A stretch of 64,000 nucleotides of DNA from Sodiomyces alkalinus F11 (Eukaryota > Ascomycota > Sordariomycetes > Glomerellales > Plectosphaerellaceae), in assembly GCF_003711515.1 (NCBI RefSeq), contig NW_021167081.1:3776483-3840482 (forward strand). Direction: 5' to 3'. A model generated the notes under the pieces. It was not told where the DNA came from. It did not search any database and worked only from the letters and a program-made list of their open reading frames with translations. Of the stretch, positions 48,439 to 60,400 are shown in pieces. Each line of letters begins with the position of its first letter. Within the stretch, counting starts at the first letter, position 1. Made by a program: the position numbers and the translations under genes.

Positions 48439-48644
48439 TATCGAACAGACCATAGTCTTTTCGGTTATGTAATAGGCCGGATTGCCAAGAGTATAATCCG
48501 GGTGGACGCTTGCAGAATCTGCACCATATAAAATACGGTGGTAGCGTTTCCCTGTCGGTCAGAGACAGTTACATTTGCACACATTTTTGCCTTAATCAAA
48601 TTTTGACCTATTTTGTGACGATTTTGACTACGCTTTATCAGACA
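48439..48644 (+). repeat. Copia B 5' LTR (206 bp, weakly RIP-mutated)
   Basis: Begins TATCGAACAG and ends TATCAGACA. It retains many CpA/TpG that the 3' LTR has lost, for example TTGCAGAATC here against TTACAGAATC there and TTTTGTGACG against TTTTATAACG. Nearly all differences between the pair are C-to-T at CpA or the complementary G-to-A. Confidence 0.85.
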
Positions 48645-48772
48645 ATTAAGAGTCTTACTTGCTAAGTAAAGATATACCTATTTTACCTACTATTTTACCT
48701 TTACTACTATCGATTTAAGAAGCTATCTAGCCGCGATGATATAGCGTGTTAATCTATAAAACAACTATTAAG

Positions 48773-49216
48773 ATGTCGTATCTTAGCCCTGTTACGTATA
48801 AAACCTATAAGGATCAGGAGCTCTGGCGACGCCTGTACGAATCGGTTGCCACCTATAATAACGTGTGGAGGTTTCTCCGCCTAGTCGATCCGACTTAGTC
48901 CCCCAAAGAGCCTATAATACCGAATTACGACTCTTTCCCCTCTATAACGGCTAGGCGTACTCCTACGTAATATCTCGACCTTACGGACGCCGGCTAAAAA
49001 GCGTACGATGTCGAAATCGCGCGCTAGAAGATCCTATAAACGCAATACGATAGCTACCTAAAGGGGATTAACGCTATACTAACCTAGTAGATTAATACTA
49101 TCGACTAAAGCCGCAGATAACTACTACGAGGAGGTATACCTCGAGAGGTGTATAAAGCCGTTAAACACGATACGGATTAGTACCTAGCCACCCGCTAAAC
49201 CGATACCCACGAAAAG
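48773..49216 (+). pseudogene. Copia B gag, N-terminal part
   Basis: ATG at 48773 opens MSYLSPVTYK..QELW, then RLYESVATYNNVWRFL; about 148 codons follow before the Gypsy F insertion with TAG/TAA breaks. This is the capsid-side region of a Copia gag. The final codons before the break (DTHEK) continue on the far side of the nested element at 57411 in the same frame. Confidence 0.75.
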
Positions 49217-49592
49217 TGTTAGATAGGTAGTTATACGGAGTAAGAAGGTAGTAGCGAGAGGGTCCAGAAAGGGAATAGGCGTGGATTAAGTGGCGGTCAC
49301 GGCTAGTCCGAAGGTAGGTGGTCCTTAAAGAATTAGAATAATCGCTACCCTCTCTATGCTAAGGAGGGGGCACTATATAAGCACTATATACTCCTGGGCT
49401 AACACTAGTATAGTTAACCGGATATCGTAAACGGATATCTACGCCTAAGCCTAGGCCACGGCCCTACACGGTGGTATCGGCCTAGGGTAGCCGTGGCCAC
49501 GTTAAAACGGGAGCCCGGTCTTGTCTATACGGGAACTCGTCGTGGTCCCGTTATATACCCGGCCTCTATCTCCTAGGCAGGGGCACCTAATA
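49217..49592 (-). repeat. Gypsy F 3' LTR
   Basis: 376 bp, TG...TA. Shares with the other LTR an internal CCTAGGCCACGGCCCT and TGGTATCGGCC region. Preceded by target duplication aaaag. Confidence 0.92.
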
Positions 49593-49866
49593 GGGCGACC
49601 TCCCCCGGAGTTCTCCTATCCTTAAGAGCGGCTAATACCGGATAGGGCTACTTTTCCTGACTATACCCGGTATCGGCCTATATTGCCCCCCCCCCGTCCT
49701 TCTATCACTAATCCCGTACACGACCCCGTCGTTGTCCCGTCGTGGTTTTACCCTTAGTCCGTTATTCTATTCCCGCCGTCCTTTTATTACTAATCCCGTA
49801 ACCGATCCCGTTATAGTCCCCTCGTGGTCCTGTTCTTAATCCCTCGCTCCTATACTATAGCTAGTA

Positions 49867-50010
49867 TCGGCCTCCCTTTAGTCTATATAAAGAACTAAGA
49901 CCGATATCCCTTTAATCTATATAAAGAACCGGCGCCGATATCCCTCTAATCTATATAAAGAACCGGCGCCGATATCCCTCTATTCTATATAAAGAACCGG
50001 CGCCGATTAT
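49867..50010 (+). repeat. Four 34-bp tandem repeats, each with TATATAAAG
   Basis: Units start at 49867, 49901, 49935 and 49969, with the first bases of a fifth at 50003. The consensus core is CCGATATCCCT(T/C)TAATC then TATATAAAGAACCGGCG. Each unit contains a consensus-like TATA box on the plus strand. The array ends about 165 bp upstream of the ATG of the antisense ORF, so a promoter or enhancer role for that ORF is a reasonable inference. It sits just inside the 3' LTR of Gypsy F. Confidence 0.8.
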
Positions 50011-50173
50011 ATAATACATCTAAAAATAGAAATTCGTCTCCTTCCCCCTTATACCTCTTTCACCCTTATGCCTTCCTTCTTTATAGGCAGGAACGGTGCC
50101 TATATACTCTTCTTAGGGATATCTTCCTTAACGCCTCTCCTATTTTTATTCTCTTCCGTTTTCCTTTTTCTAC

Positions 50174-51876
50174 ATGCCTTCGATTTCGAGTTTTTCGACC
50201 GTATCCGCCGCGTTCCGTAAGTTAACCCTTATAGTGTTTTCCTTATAGGAGTAGGGCGTAATCGTTATTCTAGTAGTCGTTAATCGTGTCGTAGTATTAT
50301 TATTCTCACGATTTTTCCTATTATCTTATAAGTATCCTTCTAACATCTCTCCGTTCTAGGGAAAACCCTAGTTATATAGCTTCGCTAACTATCTTATATA
50401 GCTTCCTCCGCCGCTCTTATACCTCTTAAGGAGACTAATAATAATAATAATAATAATAAGCGGCCGGTATCTAAGCTAGCGGCTAGTAGCGCTTCTAAGA
50501 AGCGTAAGACCGCGATAACCCTAGCGTTATTATTATCGACCACCCCTTATTAAGAGGTAGTAGATATTAGGGAAAGGGCCTCCGGGGGCTTAACCCTTAG
50601 GGACCCTTATTCCCGCTATGCCGGCTAGCTGGCTAAGATTAATTTTAGTAATAAAACGTCTCGCCTACGGTTCGAGTCGTGCCGGTACTCCGGTATAATC
50701 TCCGCTAAGTATACTTTTTACTTTAGGTATAATAGTCGTCGTTATAATAAGCTTCCTACCGCGGGCCGTAACGCGGCTATTTAATTATAGAAGGTCCTTA
50801 TCGTCGCCGCTACGAAGGATAGTCTTAACGATAGCCGTCGCGTAAGTTCTTTCCGGGGGGGGAGCCTAACCTAGGCGTATACTAACCGTGTTATAGACTA
50901 TAGCTATAGAGTGCTAGAACGTCCTTAAGGCCTCGCTAGGTAAGCTTAAGAGGGAGAGAACCTTTACCGCCGCCGATAAGTCTTATACCGCTTATCGGGC
51001 GAAGGAAGAAGTTAATAACGCCCGCTAGAAAACGGCGGATAAAATCCTCGAGTCTCTATTGGATTTAGCGTTATCGTTTCGCCGGTATATCGATTAATAA
51101 GATCGGCAGATAACTATATAGGAACGCCTCGCCGTCGCCTTTAAGAGGGTTACTATTAGTATAGTATATAACCCCCCGGTAGTCCCCTCTCTTAATATAC
51201 TACCTCTTAATACACCACCTTCCCTTCCTCTTCCTCCTTTTATTCCGTAGCTAGATATCCCTCCACCCGCCTTTACGCCCTCTAACCTATTCGCCGATAA
51301 GGGTAACACTTTCCAAGGCCCGCTCGATCCGTATAATATCCCCGAGTCCGAGCCCGCGATACTTACCCCCGCGCCGAAGAAAAAGGCGCCGGCTAAGAAG
51401 AAAGGCACGCCTAAGAAGATAACGCCTTTAATACCCTTACCGAAGAAGAAGAAGAAGTAGTAGGAGGCTAAGCCTCCTATTATTCTCTCGGATAATACGC
51501 TATCCTTTAACGGGTAAAAGGTAGAAGGGGATAATACCTATATAAGTGGAAGCGTTACTACCACGGGGTAAAGCGAGGTATATATAGAGGAAAACGGGGG
51601 GGGCCCTTAGGCACCTATACCCTTAGACTCGGAGTTAAAGGGTTACGCCGATAATCTATAACCGTAGTAGGTATCCTTAGTAGATAAGGGTTATACCGAG
51701 GATCTATAGCTATAGTAGGTCGTTAAAGGTATATATAGAGGATTAATTAGGGGTTATGCTAAGGACCTATAATTATAGTAAGCGGTTAAAGGTACATAAG
51801 GAGGATTAAATAGGGGTTACGCTAAGGATCTATAATTATAGTAAGTAGTTAAAGGTATATACGGAGGATATTTTCT
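50174..51876 (+). pseudogene. Additional ORF antisense to gag-pol in Gypsy F
   Basis: From ATG 50174 the plus strand reads MPSISSFSTVSAAFRKL. A basic KKRK nuclear-signal-like motif follows (about 50503), and then ESCRYSG...KYTFYFRYNSRRYNK (50672-50755). Its Tyr codons are TAT/TAC and would be Cys before TG-to-TA RIP, giving a likely metal-binding Cys cluster. A second continuous frame from about 50920 has charged helical text (DKILESLLDLALSFRRYID), a Pro-rich stretch, a Lys-rich tract APKKKAPAKKKGTPKK (51370-51420), and 21-residue C-terminal repeats to about 51870. Stops in it are TAG/TAA only. At least one frame shift separates the halves, perhaps at the G7 run near 50855. The minus-strand open stretch 51094-51408 is its shadow. 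The product is unknown; not gag, protease, RT or integrase. Confidence 0.6.
51641..51868 (+). repeat. 63-bp in-frame tandem repeats
   Basis: Unit starts at 51641 (48 bp, shorter), 51689, 51752 and 51815. The 63-bp period is 21 codons and the translation repeats GY(A/T)(K/E)DL, then stop-L-stop-stop and (V/A)VKG; the stops are RIP-derived Gln codons. It forms the C-terminus of the antisense ORF of Gypsy F. Confidence 0.75.
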
Positions 51877-52164
51877 TTTTTAATATAACTTATAGGGTAC
51901 GCCCGCTCACCACTTTGATTATGCCCCCTTAATAGTCCCGTCGTGACTTATAACCGTGTAACCGCCTAAGGAGAGAAGATAGAAAGGGAGGAAAAAGGGA
52001 TAGAAGAAGAGGAAACGCTTAATTACCTAAGGGGAGTAGATTAAAAAGGGATAAAGAGGGGAGACTTAACGGGTTAGTCGTGGTACGGTGCTTTAGGTAT
52101 ATCGTGGTCCGGCGGTGCTTTAGTTATATCCTAGTCCTATAGTACTCCCGCTATATTAAGCTTT

Positions 52165-55100
52165 TACTTAAAGTAGGTGTTAATAAGCTTATCCGGCATG
52201 TTACGTTTAGGCTCCTATATATTCTCCTCGTTATAGTAGCCGGCCTATTTAATAAGGTATTAGCGCCGTCTCCCCTAATAGCGGTGGTTTAAGATTACTT
52301 CGACCTTATATTCGTTAGAGTCTGGTTCTATATTAACGTCCTATAATTCGGGCACCTTTCTATTACGGGTCCCCTATAGTTTTAGTAAGGAGATAGGGAA
52401 GACGTTATAGATCCTTATAGTCTTCGGGAGGGCGAGTTAATATACTAGTCTATACGTGCCTATAACCTTAGTAATTTTATACGGTCCGATAAACTTATCG
52501 CTAAGTTTCTTCGAAGGCCTACGCTATCGGATATTCTTCGTGGAGAGTAAGACGTATTCGTTAACCGTAAATTATCTTTAGGTCCTCCTATTATTATAGT
52601 ATCGTTTATACGTTCCTTAGGCTTTTTTAATTAGGTCTATAAAGGAGCGGCGGCTAGCCACGAGTTACTCCGCGCGTGTCTTAGCCTTAGCTAAATAAGT
52701 CTCCCCCGCCTTAGGTAGATATACTTCGTTAAGGCCTCTCGGATTATACCCTATTAATACGTCCGCAGGTATTCGTCGTATAGCGGAGTATTACGCCGTG
52801 TTATAAGTGAATTCCGTAAGGGGTAAGCGGTCTATCTAATCGTCCTATTCCTAGGAGCAGAAGACTTTAAGGTAGTATTCTACGTTCTAGTTCTATCTTT
52901 CTATCTAGCTATTAGTCTACGGGTGCCACGCCGTGGATAAGCGTTATTTCGTGCCGAAGCAGTGGTAAAGAGTAGCCTAAAAACGGCTTATAAATAAGAA
53001 TCGCGTTATGTTTCCTACCCCTATTATAGATACGCGGTAGTTCTATAATAAAGTTAATCGAAATCTCCGCGAAAGGATAATCTAGAATAGGAAGACTCGC
53101 TAGTTCGCCGTACGGCTTATAATACCGTGTTTTCGTTCGTTAGTATACCACGTAGGTAGGTATAAATTTTCTAACGTCTTAAGGGAGATAGTCCTAAAAG
53201 TAGAAGTCCGACACGTGCTTTACGGTACGCGCGACCCCGTAGTAACTAGCACTAAATCTATCGTGGAAAGTTTATAGCACTTTATCTTATAGCCCCGAAT
53301 AGTTTAGCACGCATACTCGTCCCTTAAAATAGAGGACGCCCTTAACGTCTCTTAACTAGTATCCCTTTATAGCTATATCGCCGTGGACCTCTTACTACCG
53401 GTTATAGAAGGGGTCTTCGGCTTACGCCTCGACGACCTCTTCTACTAGGGTAGGGTCTATCGGCGCTATAGGCATAACTAGGTCCGTCGATGTCCTAGTT
53501 ATAGGTATATCTGGGTTCGTCGATACTAGAGGCGTATCGGGGTCCTATACGGTTCCCGTGCTAATCGCGGCGAGGATAAACTTCTTAGAGAATAACTCCG
53601 CAGCACGGGTCCGATCGGTAATTAAGGACCGTTTATAGGGGGTATACTACGGCTTCCGCGAGAGGCTATTAGCGGGGTTTAACGTACCGGGCCTATACCT
53701 AATCTCGAAATCAAAAGGGGCTAGTTCTTCTAGCTATCTAGCGTGCTGCCCTTTTAGTTTCGGCTTATCGAGTAGGTAACGATAGTTTAGGTAGTATATT
53801 AGGACTATAATAGGGCTTTAACTATAAGCGACGTAATACCGCTATATCCGAAACGATTTAATTATTACTATTAGCTTAGAATTAGGCGTGTTATAGTTTA
53901 GCTCTACGCCACTTAACTTTCGGGATATAAACGCGACGGGTCTTTATAAACTATCTTTTTACTAGCTTATCACCGCGCTAATAGTAAATACAGAGGTATC
54001 GGGTTTAATATATATAAGTAGCGCAGAGTTAAAATATTATAGTACCGGGGCGTCCTAGAATACTAGTTTTAACTATTTAAATACGGCACCGGTATATAGG
54101 GAAAGACGTAGGAGCCCGGACTAAGCACCTTTTAAGAGGTCGGTAAGGGGGGCAGCCACCTTAGAATAGTTTTTAATAAAGCGTCTATAGAACTTAGTAA
54201 ACCCGAGGAAGATTTAGATCTTCTTAATACTATTAGGCGCTTCCTAATCCCGGATAGCCTTGATACGACCGGGGTCTATATATACCCCGTTAAGGCTATA
54301 GATAAAACTAAGGAATTCTACGTTACGAGTCTCAAATTCGTATTTATCGGGGTTAGCGTAGAGGGACTACTCCCGGAGCCTGGCTGAGACCTAATATACG
54401 TGCTTTCGGTAGTCTTCTAGGCTATTACTATAGATAAGGATATCGTCTAGGTATATAATATAGATTGTATCGATATATCTAGTAATGGCTTAGTTAATAT
54501 ATCGTTAGAAACTCGCGGGGATATAAAGGGTATTATAAGGTATTCGAAGTGGCCGTATTTCGTGCGGAAAGCCGTTTTCTATTCGTTACCCGCGCTAATC
54601 CGGAGCCGGTAATAGACGTCCTTAAGGTCTAGCTTAGTATAGTATTACGCCGAGGATAGACGGTCTAGGATCTTATAAATTAGTAGTAACGGGGTACGAT
54701 CTTTAATAATCACCTTATTTAATCCCCTATAATCCACGCAGAGATGTAGCTTACCACTCTTCTTAGGGACGAATAGGATAGGGACCCTGTAGGGACTAAA
54801 CGATAGTCGGATCTAACCCTTACGGACGGCGTCTTAGATATACTAGCGGAGGACCTTAAGCTTTTATACGGCTAGGGGGTAAATAGAACCGAAAGGGGGC
54901 TTTTTCCCTTCCTCGATTTTAATTACGTGGTCATATTATTAGTAGGCGGGAAGCCGTCTAGTATTATCGATATTAAATATATTACCGAAATCTTAGTATA
55001 GTTAGGGAGCGGCTTAAAGGGGGCTATTAGATTAAGGGGGGCTATAGGATTAGGGACTATCGGATCGGGAGGATAGGGGTTAATAATAAGGCTTACCATG

Positions 55101-57000
55101 GCCATGTGTTAGACTAGTATAGAGGAGGATAGGGTTAAACCCGTCGCGGCCTCCCTTATAGCTTTCCGTAATTCTCGCCGGCTCGAGATAACGTAGAGGT
55201 TAGAGCGATTGATGGGTAATTCTAGATACTAGTTCACTAGTCGACTATAGGATTAACGGCTACTAGCTAAGGTCGCCCTAGGATAATCCGGGAGCCCTTA
55301 GGGCTTAGGTTTATAATATAAAATTCGATACGTTATACTTTTCTTCGTTTCTATCGGTCGGTCGCGAAGATAAGTTAAGTAACAGAACCGAGGGTGAATT
55401 TATCTTATCCCTCCATGATCCAGGATATAGGGAGGGGTAGTCTAGAGGGGACCTAGCCGGGACCTAGAAGGGATTGGTCTAAAACGTTAATATCGGCTCC
55501 CCTATCCAGGAGAGCCGGGGTCTGTACTTATTCCCTGGCTTAGCGAAGGGAGATATACGTCTTTACCGGCATAAGCGCCTTTACCGGTGTAGTGGTAGTA
55601 GTCGCCGCTTAAGGCGGGGTTAGTTCCTAGGCTATCTCGCTAATAACACGACCTATTATTAGGCGTATCGGCGAAATAGGTAGTTCGTTTAGATTAGCAC
55701 GAGCAGGGGAGGGGTAAGTACTAGCGTAATAACCCTTTTGGTTATAGTTAAAGTATATAATAAGTTTAATTAGGGTGCGATATGGCCTGGCCTAATCCTA
55801 TAGTTCTCCTGTATTCTCGGTAGTTTTAGGCGGGTTCGAAATCGCCGGTATTCCGGGGAGGGTTACTTAGCCACGGTTAGTACGGGGGGTAGGCGGGTGC
55901 TATCCCTCTACTAGGGGCTTGATTTTTAGTTACTCGGCCCTCTTATATTCCTTATTATATTCTAGGTAGGTTTTCGGGGTTCTATACGTGGATAAAACAT
56001 AATCCCGGATTAGGAGTAGGACTCGGGTAAGGACTATCTAGATCCGTTATTAGTCCGGTAGGCGATTAGGGAGTTCCGCTTTTAGGGCTTCCTACCGCTA
56101 GATAAACTTCGTAAAGGGTTTACCGGGCTTTTAGTCTAATCGGTTATTAGTTTATTTTTATAGGGCGACCTCGAGTAGACGCGTATTATAATCGTCGACT
56201 TATTCGCCTAACCAGGTCTTTAGGGCCCTTTAGATGACCCGGGACGAGTTAGTATCATAGGCGTACCGGAGGTAAGATTACTATCTTTCCTTAAGGTAGT
56301 TTAGTAGGGAGGCTATAATATAGTAGTTCTTCGAGGCGTTATTAGGAAGGCTATTAGGGTCGATTATAAACCGTTACTTTACCTCCTAGATAAATATCCG
56401 GTATTTTACCCATAACTCGCTATTCTACTTAGGGACTACGTAGTTAACCTTCGCCTATAAGGAATTAGCCCTGGATCTAGTAAGGGTCCAGGGGGGATTA
56501 GTATTAACGTGGCCCTAAATAGTGGAAGAAAAGGGGACCGAGGACTAGGTATCTAGAACGGAGCGATAGGGCTCTGCGATACGTTATCGTATAATAGCAC
56601 GGCCGTTAAGGTTAGGATAAGTCAGGGAACTAGTCCTAGCGGCTTTAAGGGCGATAGGTCGGTCGAGTTTATATTTTCGCGCCTTTAATACCTCGAACCA
56701 CTTAATCCGTTCCCTAACCTATACGTTGGTTAGATAGTTATAGGGGATACTCTTATAAGGATAGGGTAGGCGGGACGGGGTAGGGGTAATAAGGGGTGCT
56801 ATACGCTAAGGGGACAGGGGGTAGGGGTTAAGGTTTATCCCCGTCTAGGGCACGGCTTAGTTATATTATGCCTGTGTCGTGGAGGCGCCTAGCCTAGAGG
56901 GATTATCGATATTCGGTAAAAGGTCGGAGGGGCTAACTATATTATAGGTCTTATTATTCTCGTGGGAAGATATCGTTTTCCTGTCGGTACTCCTTAACGG
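52165..57000 (-). pseudogene. Gypsy F gag-pol with C-terminal chromodomain
   Basis: Right to left on the minus strand: gag about 55750-57000; protease about 55000-55500 with the downstream block LGRP.LVAVNPIVD near 55245-55300; RT about 53950-54900 with YLDDILIYSN at about 54435-54465; RNase H about 53150-53900; integrase about 52600-53100. The pol tail reads FTVNEYVLLSTKNIR, RRPSKKLSDKFIGPYKI and IYNVFPISLL (52400-52590). A chromodomain, VEVILNHRYQGRRRYLIK...NEENI.EPKRN, lies at about 52190-52320. Chromodomains of such elements bind histone marks and steer integration to heterochromatin, which fits its landing inside another transposon. An antisense open stretch at 54923-55105 is a shadow. 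Inactivated by RIP-type stops. Confidence 0.88.
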
Positions 57001-57035
57001 TCCTTATGCCCATTAGAAAGGTAGAGTGAGTATTA

Positions 57036-57410
57036 TATTAGATAGGTAGTTATAAGGAGTAAGAAGGTAGTAGCGAGAGGATCTAGAAAGGGAATAGGCG
57101 TGGATTAAGTGGTGGTCATGGCTAGTCCGAACGTAGGTAGTCCCTAAAGAATTAGAATAATCGCTACCCTCTCTATACTAAGGAGGGGGTACTATATAAG
57201 CACTATATACTCCTAGGCTAATACTAGTATAGTTAGACGGATATCGTAAACGGATATCTACGCCTAAGCCTAGGCCACGGCCCTGCACGGTGGTATCGGC
57301 CCAGGGCAGCCGTGGCCACGTCAAGACGGGAGCCCGGTTTTATCTATAGGGAACCCGTCATGGTCCCATTATATACCCGGCCTCTATCTCCTAGGCAGGG
57401 GCACCTGACA
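57036..57410 (-). repeat. Gypsy F 5' LTR
   Basis: 375 bp, TA...CA, followed by aaaag. Compared with the other LTR it differs mainly by C/T and G/A substitutions at CpA/TpG, in both directions. Confidence 0.92.
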
Positions 57411-60400
57411 AAAAGTATATCGAGTATACTCGTTATCCTACGAATAGCCTTAAGAAGCTCGGGGAGTAGTTAGATAAGTGGTAGCTACTACTATAAAGCT
57501 ATAAAGATACCAGTTCGAAGCCCGCCACGTATATATAGGTTATAGATTTCTTTAGAGGTATACGCCCCTATACCGGCCGCGATTAGCCCAAGGCCGAGGG
57601 TCGCTTTATAGATAACTAGGTAGTTATACCCCAAGATCTTTACACCCTCGGTTAGAAGTATATTAACACCAGACTTAAAGACTGAGGAAAACGCGGTAGG
57701 TACCGCGCTATAGTATTCCCTATACTATATACCGGAAGCGAAAAGGGTAAAGATACCTTAGAGGCCACGGCTAAGCCCCGTAAAAAGGGCGGCCGTGGGA
57801 AGAATAAAGCTAAGAATCCCACTACTATGGTATCTATAGCCACACCTTTAGCTGCTTTAGCTAAGCGTTCCTCTTCTAAACGCCGCTAATCTGCTCTATA
57901 AAGAGGTTAGATCTACCCCGTATACGCTATACCTGTCCACGATATTAACGCCTGCTTCTATCTATTCCCGGATACGGCATATAACGAGTAGACACCCTTC
58001 GAGAGCACTAAAATAACCGTCTAACGGATTCTTAAATACGACCCCTCGCTACGCGCGGAAGTGGAAGAACTACGCGCTGCAAAGAAGGTAAAGAAGGATA
58101 TAAGCCGGGACTCAGCATAGCTTAAAAAGGCGTGACTCGACTATAGCAGCGTGCGTAGTAACCGTAGCGGCGTCTCCTACGCCGCTAGCTTTATAGCAGG
58201 AACCGCTACTACTAGTTACCCTCTTCGAACCTTTACTATCCTCGATTCCGGCGCTACTATATATATATTTTACGATTTTTCCCGTTTTTCTGAATTTATA
58301 CCCACTATACAGGGGGACTATATAGTAGCCGGCAGTTCGTCCCTGCCTATTAAAGGTTACGGTAATATAACCGTAAGATTAAATGGACTAATAGGAGGCC
58401 TCGATTTTAGGCTATTAAACGTTGTATACTACGAGAATTTTACCTGTACTTTAATTTCTAACTAACGCCTACGTCTTCGAGGATACTAGTAGGATCAGAA
58501 GCCACTAAATAATTATATTCGACGTTCCGATAGATCTATACTATACTAGCTAAGTCACCACTTCGATTAAACCGTTATTAAATACATGCCCTCTAACTAA
58601 TCTACGGCTACTTTTCTAGGCTCTACTTCTTCTGCCACCCGAAAAGCCGTCTATAAATCGACCATACGGTATCTAAGCATAGTAGAGAGTATTCTATAGT
58701 ATCTACGGCTAGGGCACGCAGGCCCTAAACCACTTAGGTACCTAGAAGAGTAAACGCAGGGGGTTAAAATAAAGGGACGAATAACTATCGACTACAAGGC
58801 CTATAAACTTATAAAGATTAAATGGTATATTAGTAGGCGCCCTCGCACCGTACCTACCTACGTAGGGGCGCAGTAGGCGATTAATTTCACAGATTTTAAC
58901 CGAATATCCGATAGGAACTCGCGGTTTATATTTTTCACCGACTATTATAGTAGTTTTACGGCCACCTACGTTATAAAGAGTAAGCTAGCAGTGGATTTCC
59001 TCGTAATAATTAAGGAATTCCTCGCTTAGGTAGACCGTTAATAAGGCTATGAGGGGCGCATTGTCGAATCTAATAATAAGCTAACTTAATCCCACGATAT
59101 TACGTAATTCCTGCGTAATAAGGGCATTCTTTTAAAGGTATCTGCTGCTAACACTTAAGCATAGAACGGGGGTGCTAAACGCGCTACTACCGTGGTTATT
59201 TTAAAGGGTCGTGCGATAAATATCCATGTAAAACTGCCGCCGTTTATATAGCCTAAGACTATTCCCACGGCAGCGTACGTCTATAACCGGACGCTATAAA
59301 GGCAGTATAATAATAAGGATTACAAAACGCTATACGAGGTCCTCTTTAGAAGGAAGCCGATTTTATTATATCTTCGAGCTTACGGCTATAAGGCGTCCGC
59401 GATAATAAAGGACGCCTAAAAGGGCGTAAATACACTATTAAACCGTATCGCTCCCCGCGCCTATATCGGCTACCTTATCGGCTACGATTCCACTAATATT
59501 TTCCGTATCTGGGTGCTAGGCCGGCGCTACTACCGCGTTATTCGCACGCGCGATATAGATTTTAATAAACGTGCCTTTTTTAACGGCGATATGAACGCCT
59601 TTAAGGACGACCTCCGGTAATTAACCGAGGAGTAATTAGAAGACCTGATCAGGGAGATCGAGCAGGAGAGGGCTAGAGATTCACGGCCGTTTACGGACGT
59701 ATAAGCTAAGGACCCCCCCTCTTATATAACTGCTTATTTTGAATTATTAGATCCGGGGATAAATGCCCCCGGATCCCCTTCCTCGACGGCTTTACCGTTA
59801 AGGTTATAGTCCGTAATACCCGGCCGTAAGGGGGTAGAGGAGGAGGCTATCTCGAGTTAATTAGGATACGATTTACGTCACGAATAGTGTGATTTAGCCG
59901 GTATAACGCCTAATCACTATTTATATCTGCCCGATCCACTACTTCCTACTCTACTAGTAACCCCGCCGTCGGTTATAGCGCTAATAGTCGCCGTTATATT
60001 AGGAAACCGTAATACGCCTACGGCCGTAGGGTTTTAGGATAACGGAATACGGTGCTACGGTGCTACGATACCCCTATAGCTACGGCTATAGGGCGCCTCT
60101 TAAATAAAGGAGCGTAACTAATTCGGTAAGGAGATAGCTAGAAAAGAGACTATTAGGTTACTATGTTTAATACTAGCCGCCACGCCCCTAATATATATAT
60201 ATTAAATAGGACTCCGCTAACTAAATTACGGTTAAAAAGGTCTACGCTTATAGCGCTATAGCGACGGTTAACGATACCCTGCGAATCCACGGCCCCGGCG
60301 GTAGCTACTAGAAGAATAACCCGGTAGGCTATCTCGGGAAATATAACTCCGGCGGTTACCCGGGCGGCCGTAAAGATCCACCGTAAAAACCTCCCTCCTC

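Larger units (their letters stand above)
49217..57410 (-). mobile_element. Gypsy F: complete chromodomain Ty3/Gypsy element (8.2 kb) with an extra antisense ORF
   Basis: LTRs 49217-49592 (376 bp) and 57036-57410 (375 bp), near-identical apart from RIP-type changes: the left begins TGTTAGATAGG and ends CACCTAATA, the right begins TATTAGATAGG and ends CACCTGACA, so the original termini were TG...CA. Flanking duplication aaaag (49212-49216 and 57411-57415) in Copia B gag. Gag-pol is on the minus strand and ends in a chromodomain, placing it among chromoviruses. About 2.6 kb (49593-52160) lie between pol and the 3' LTR, more than is usual for fungal Gypsy elements, and encode a plus-strand ORF. 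Another copy of the pol region is at 22204-24774. Confidence 0.95.

Noticed and set aside
48411..48644. 48439-48644 as a stand-alone solo LTR
   Set aside because: Gag begins just inside it at 48773 and a same-length partner LTR lies at 62093-62298 with the matching gaata duplication, so it is the 5' LTR of Copia B.
51094..51408. 104-codon minus-strand Gly-rich ORF in Gypsy F
   Set aside because: Shadow of the plus-strand Pro/Lys-rich segment of the antisense ORF, which has the longer and more protein-like frame.
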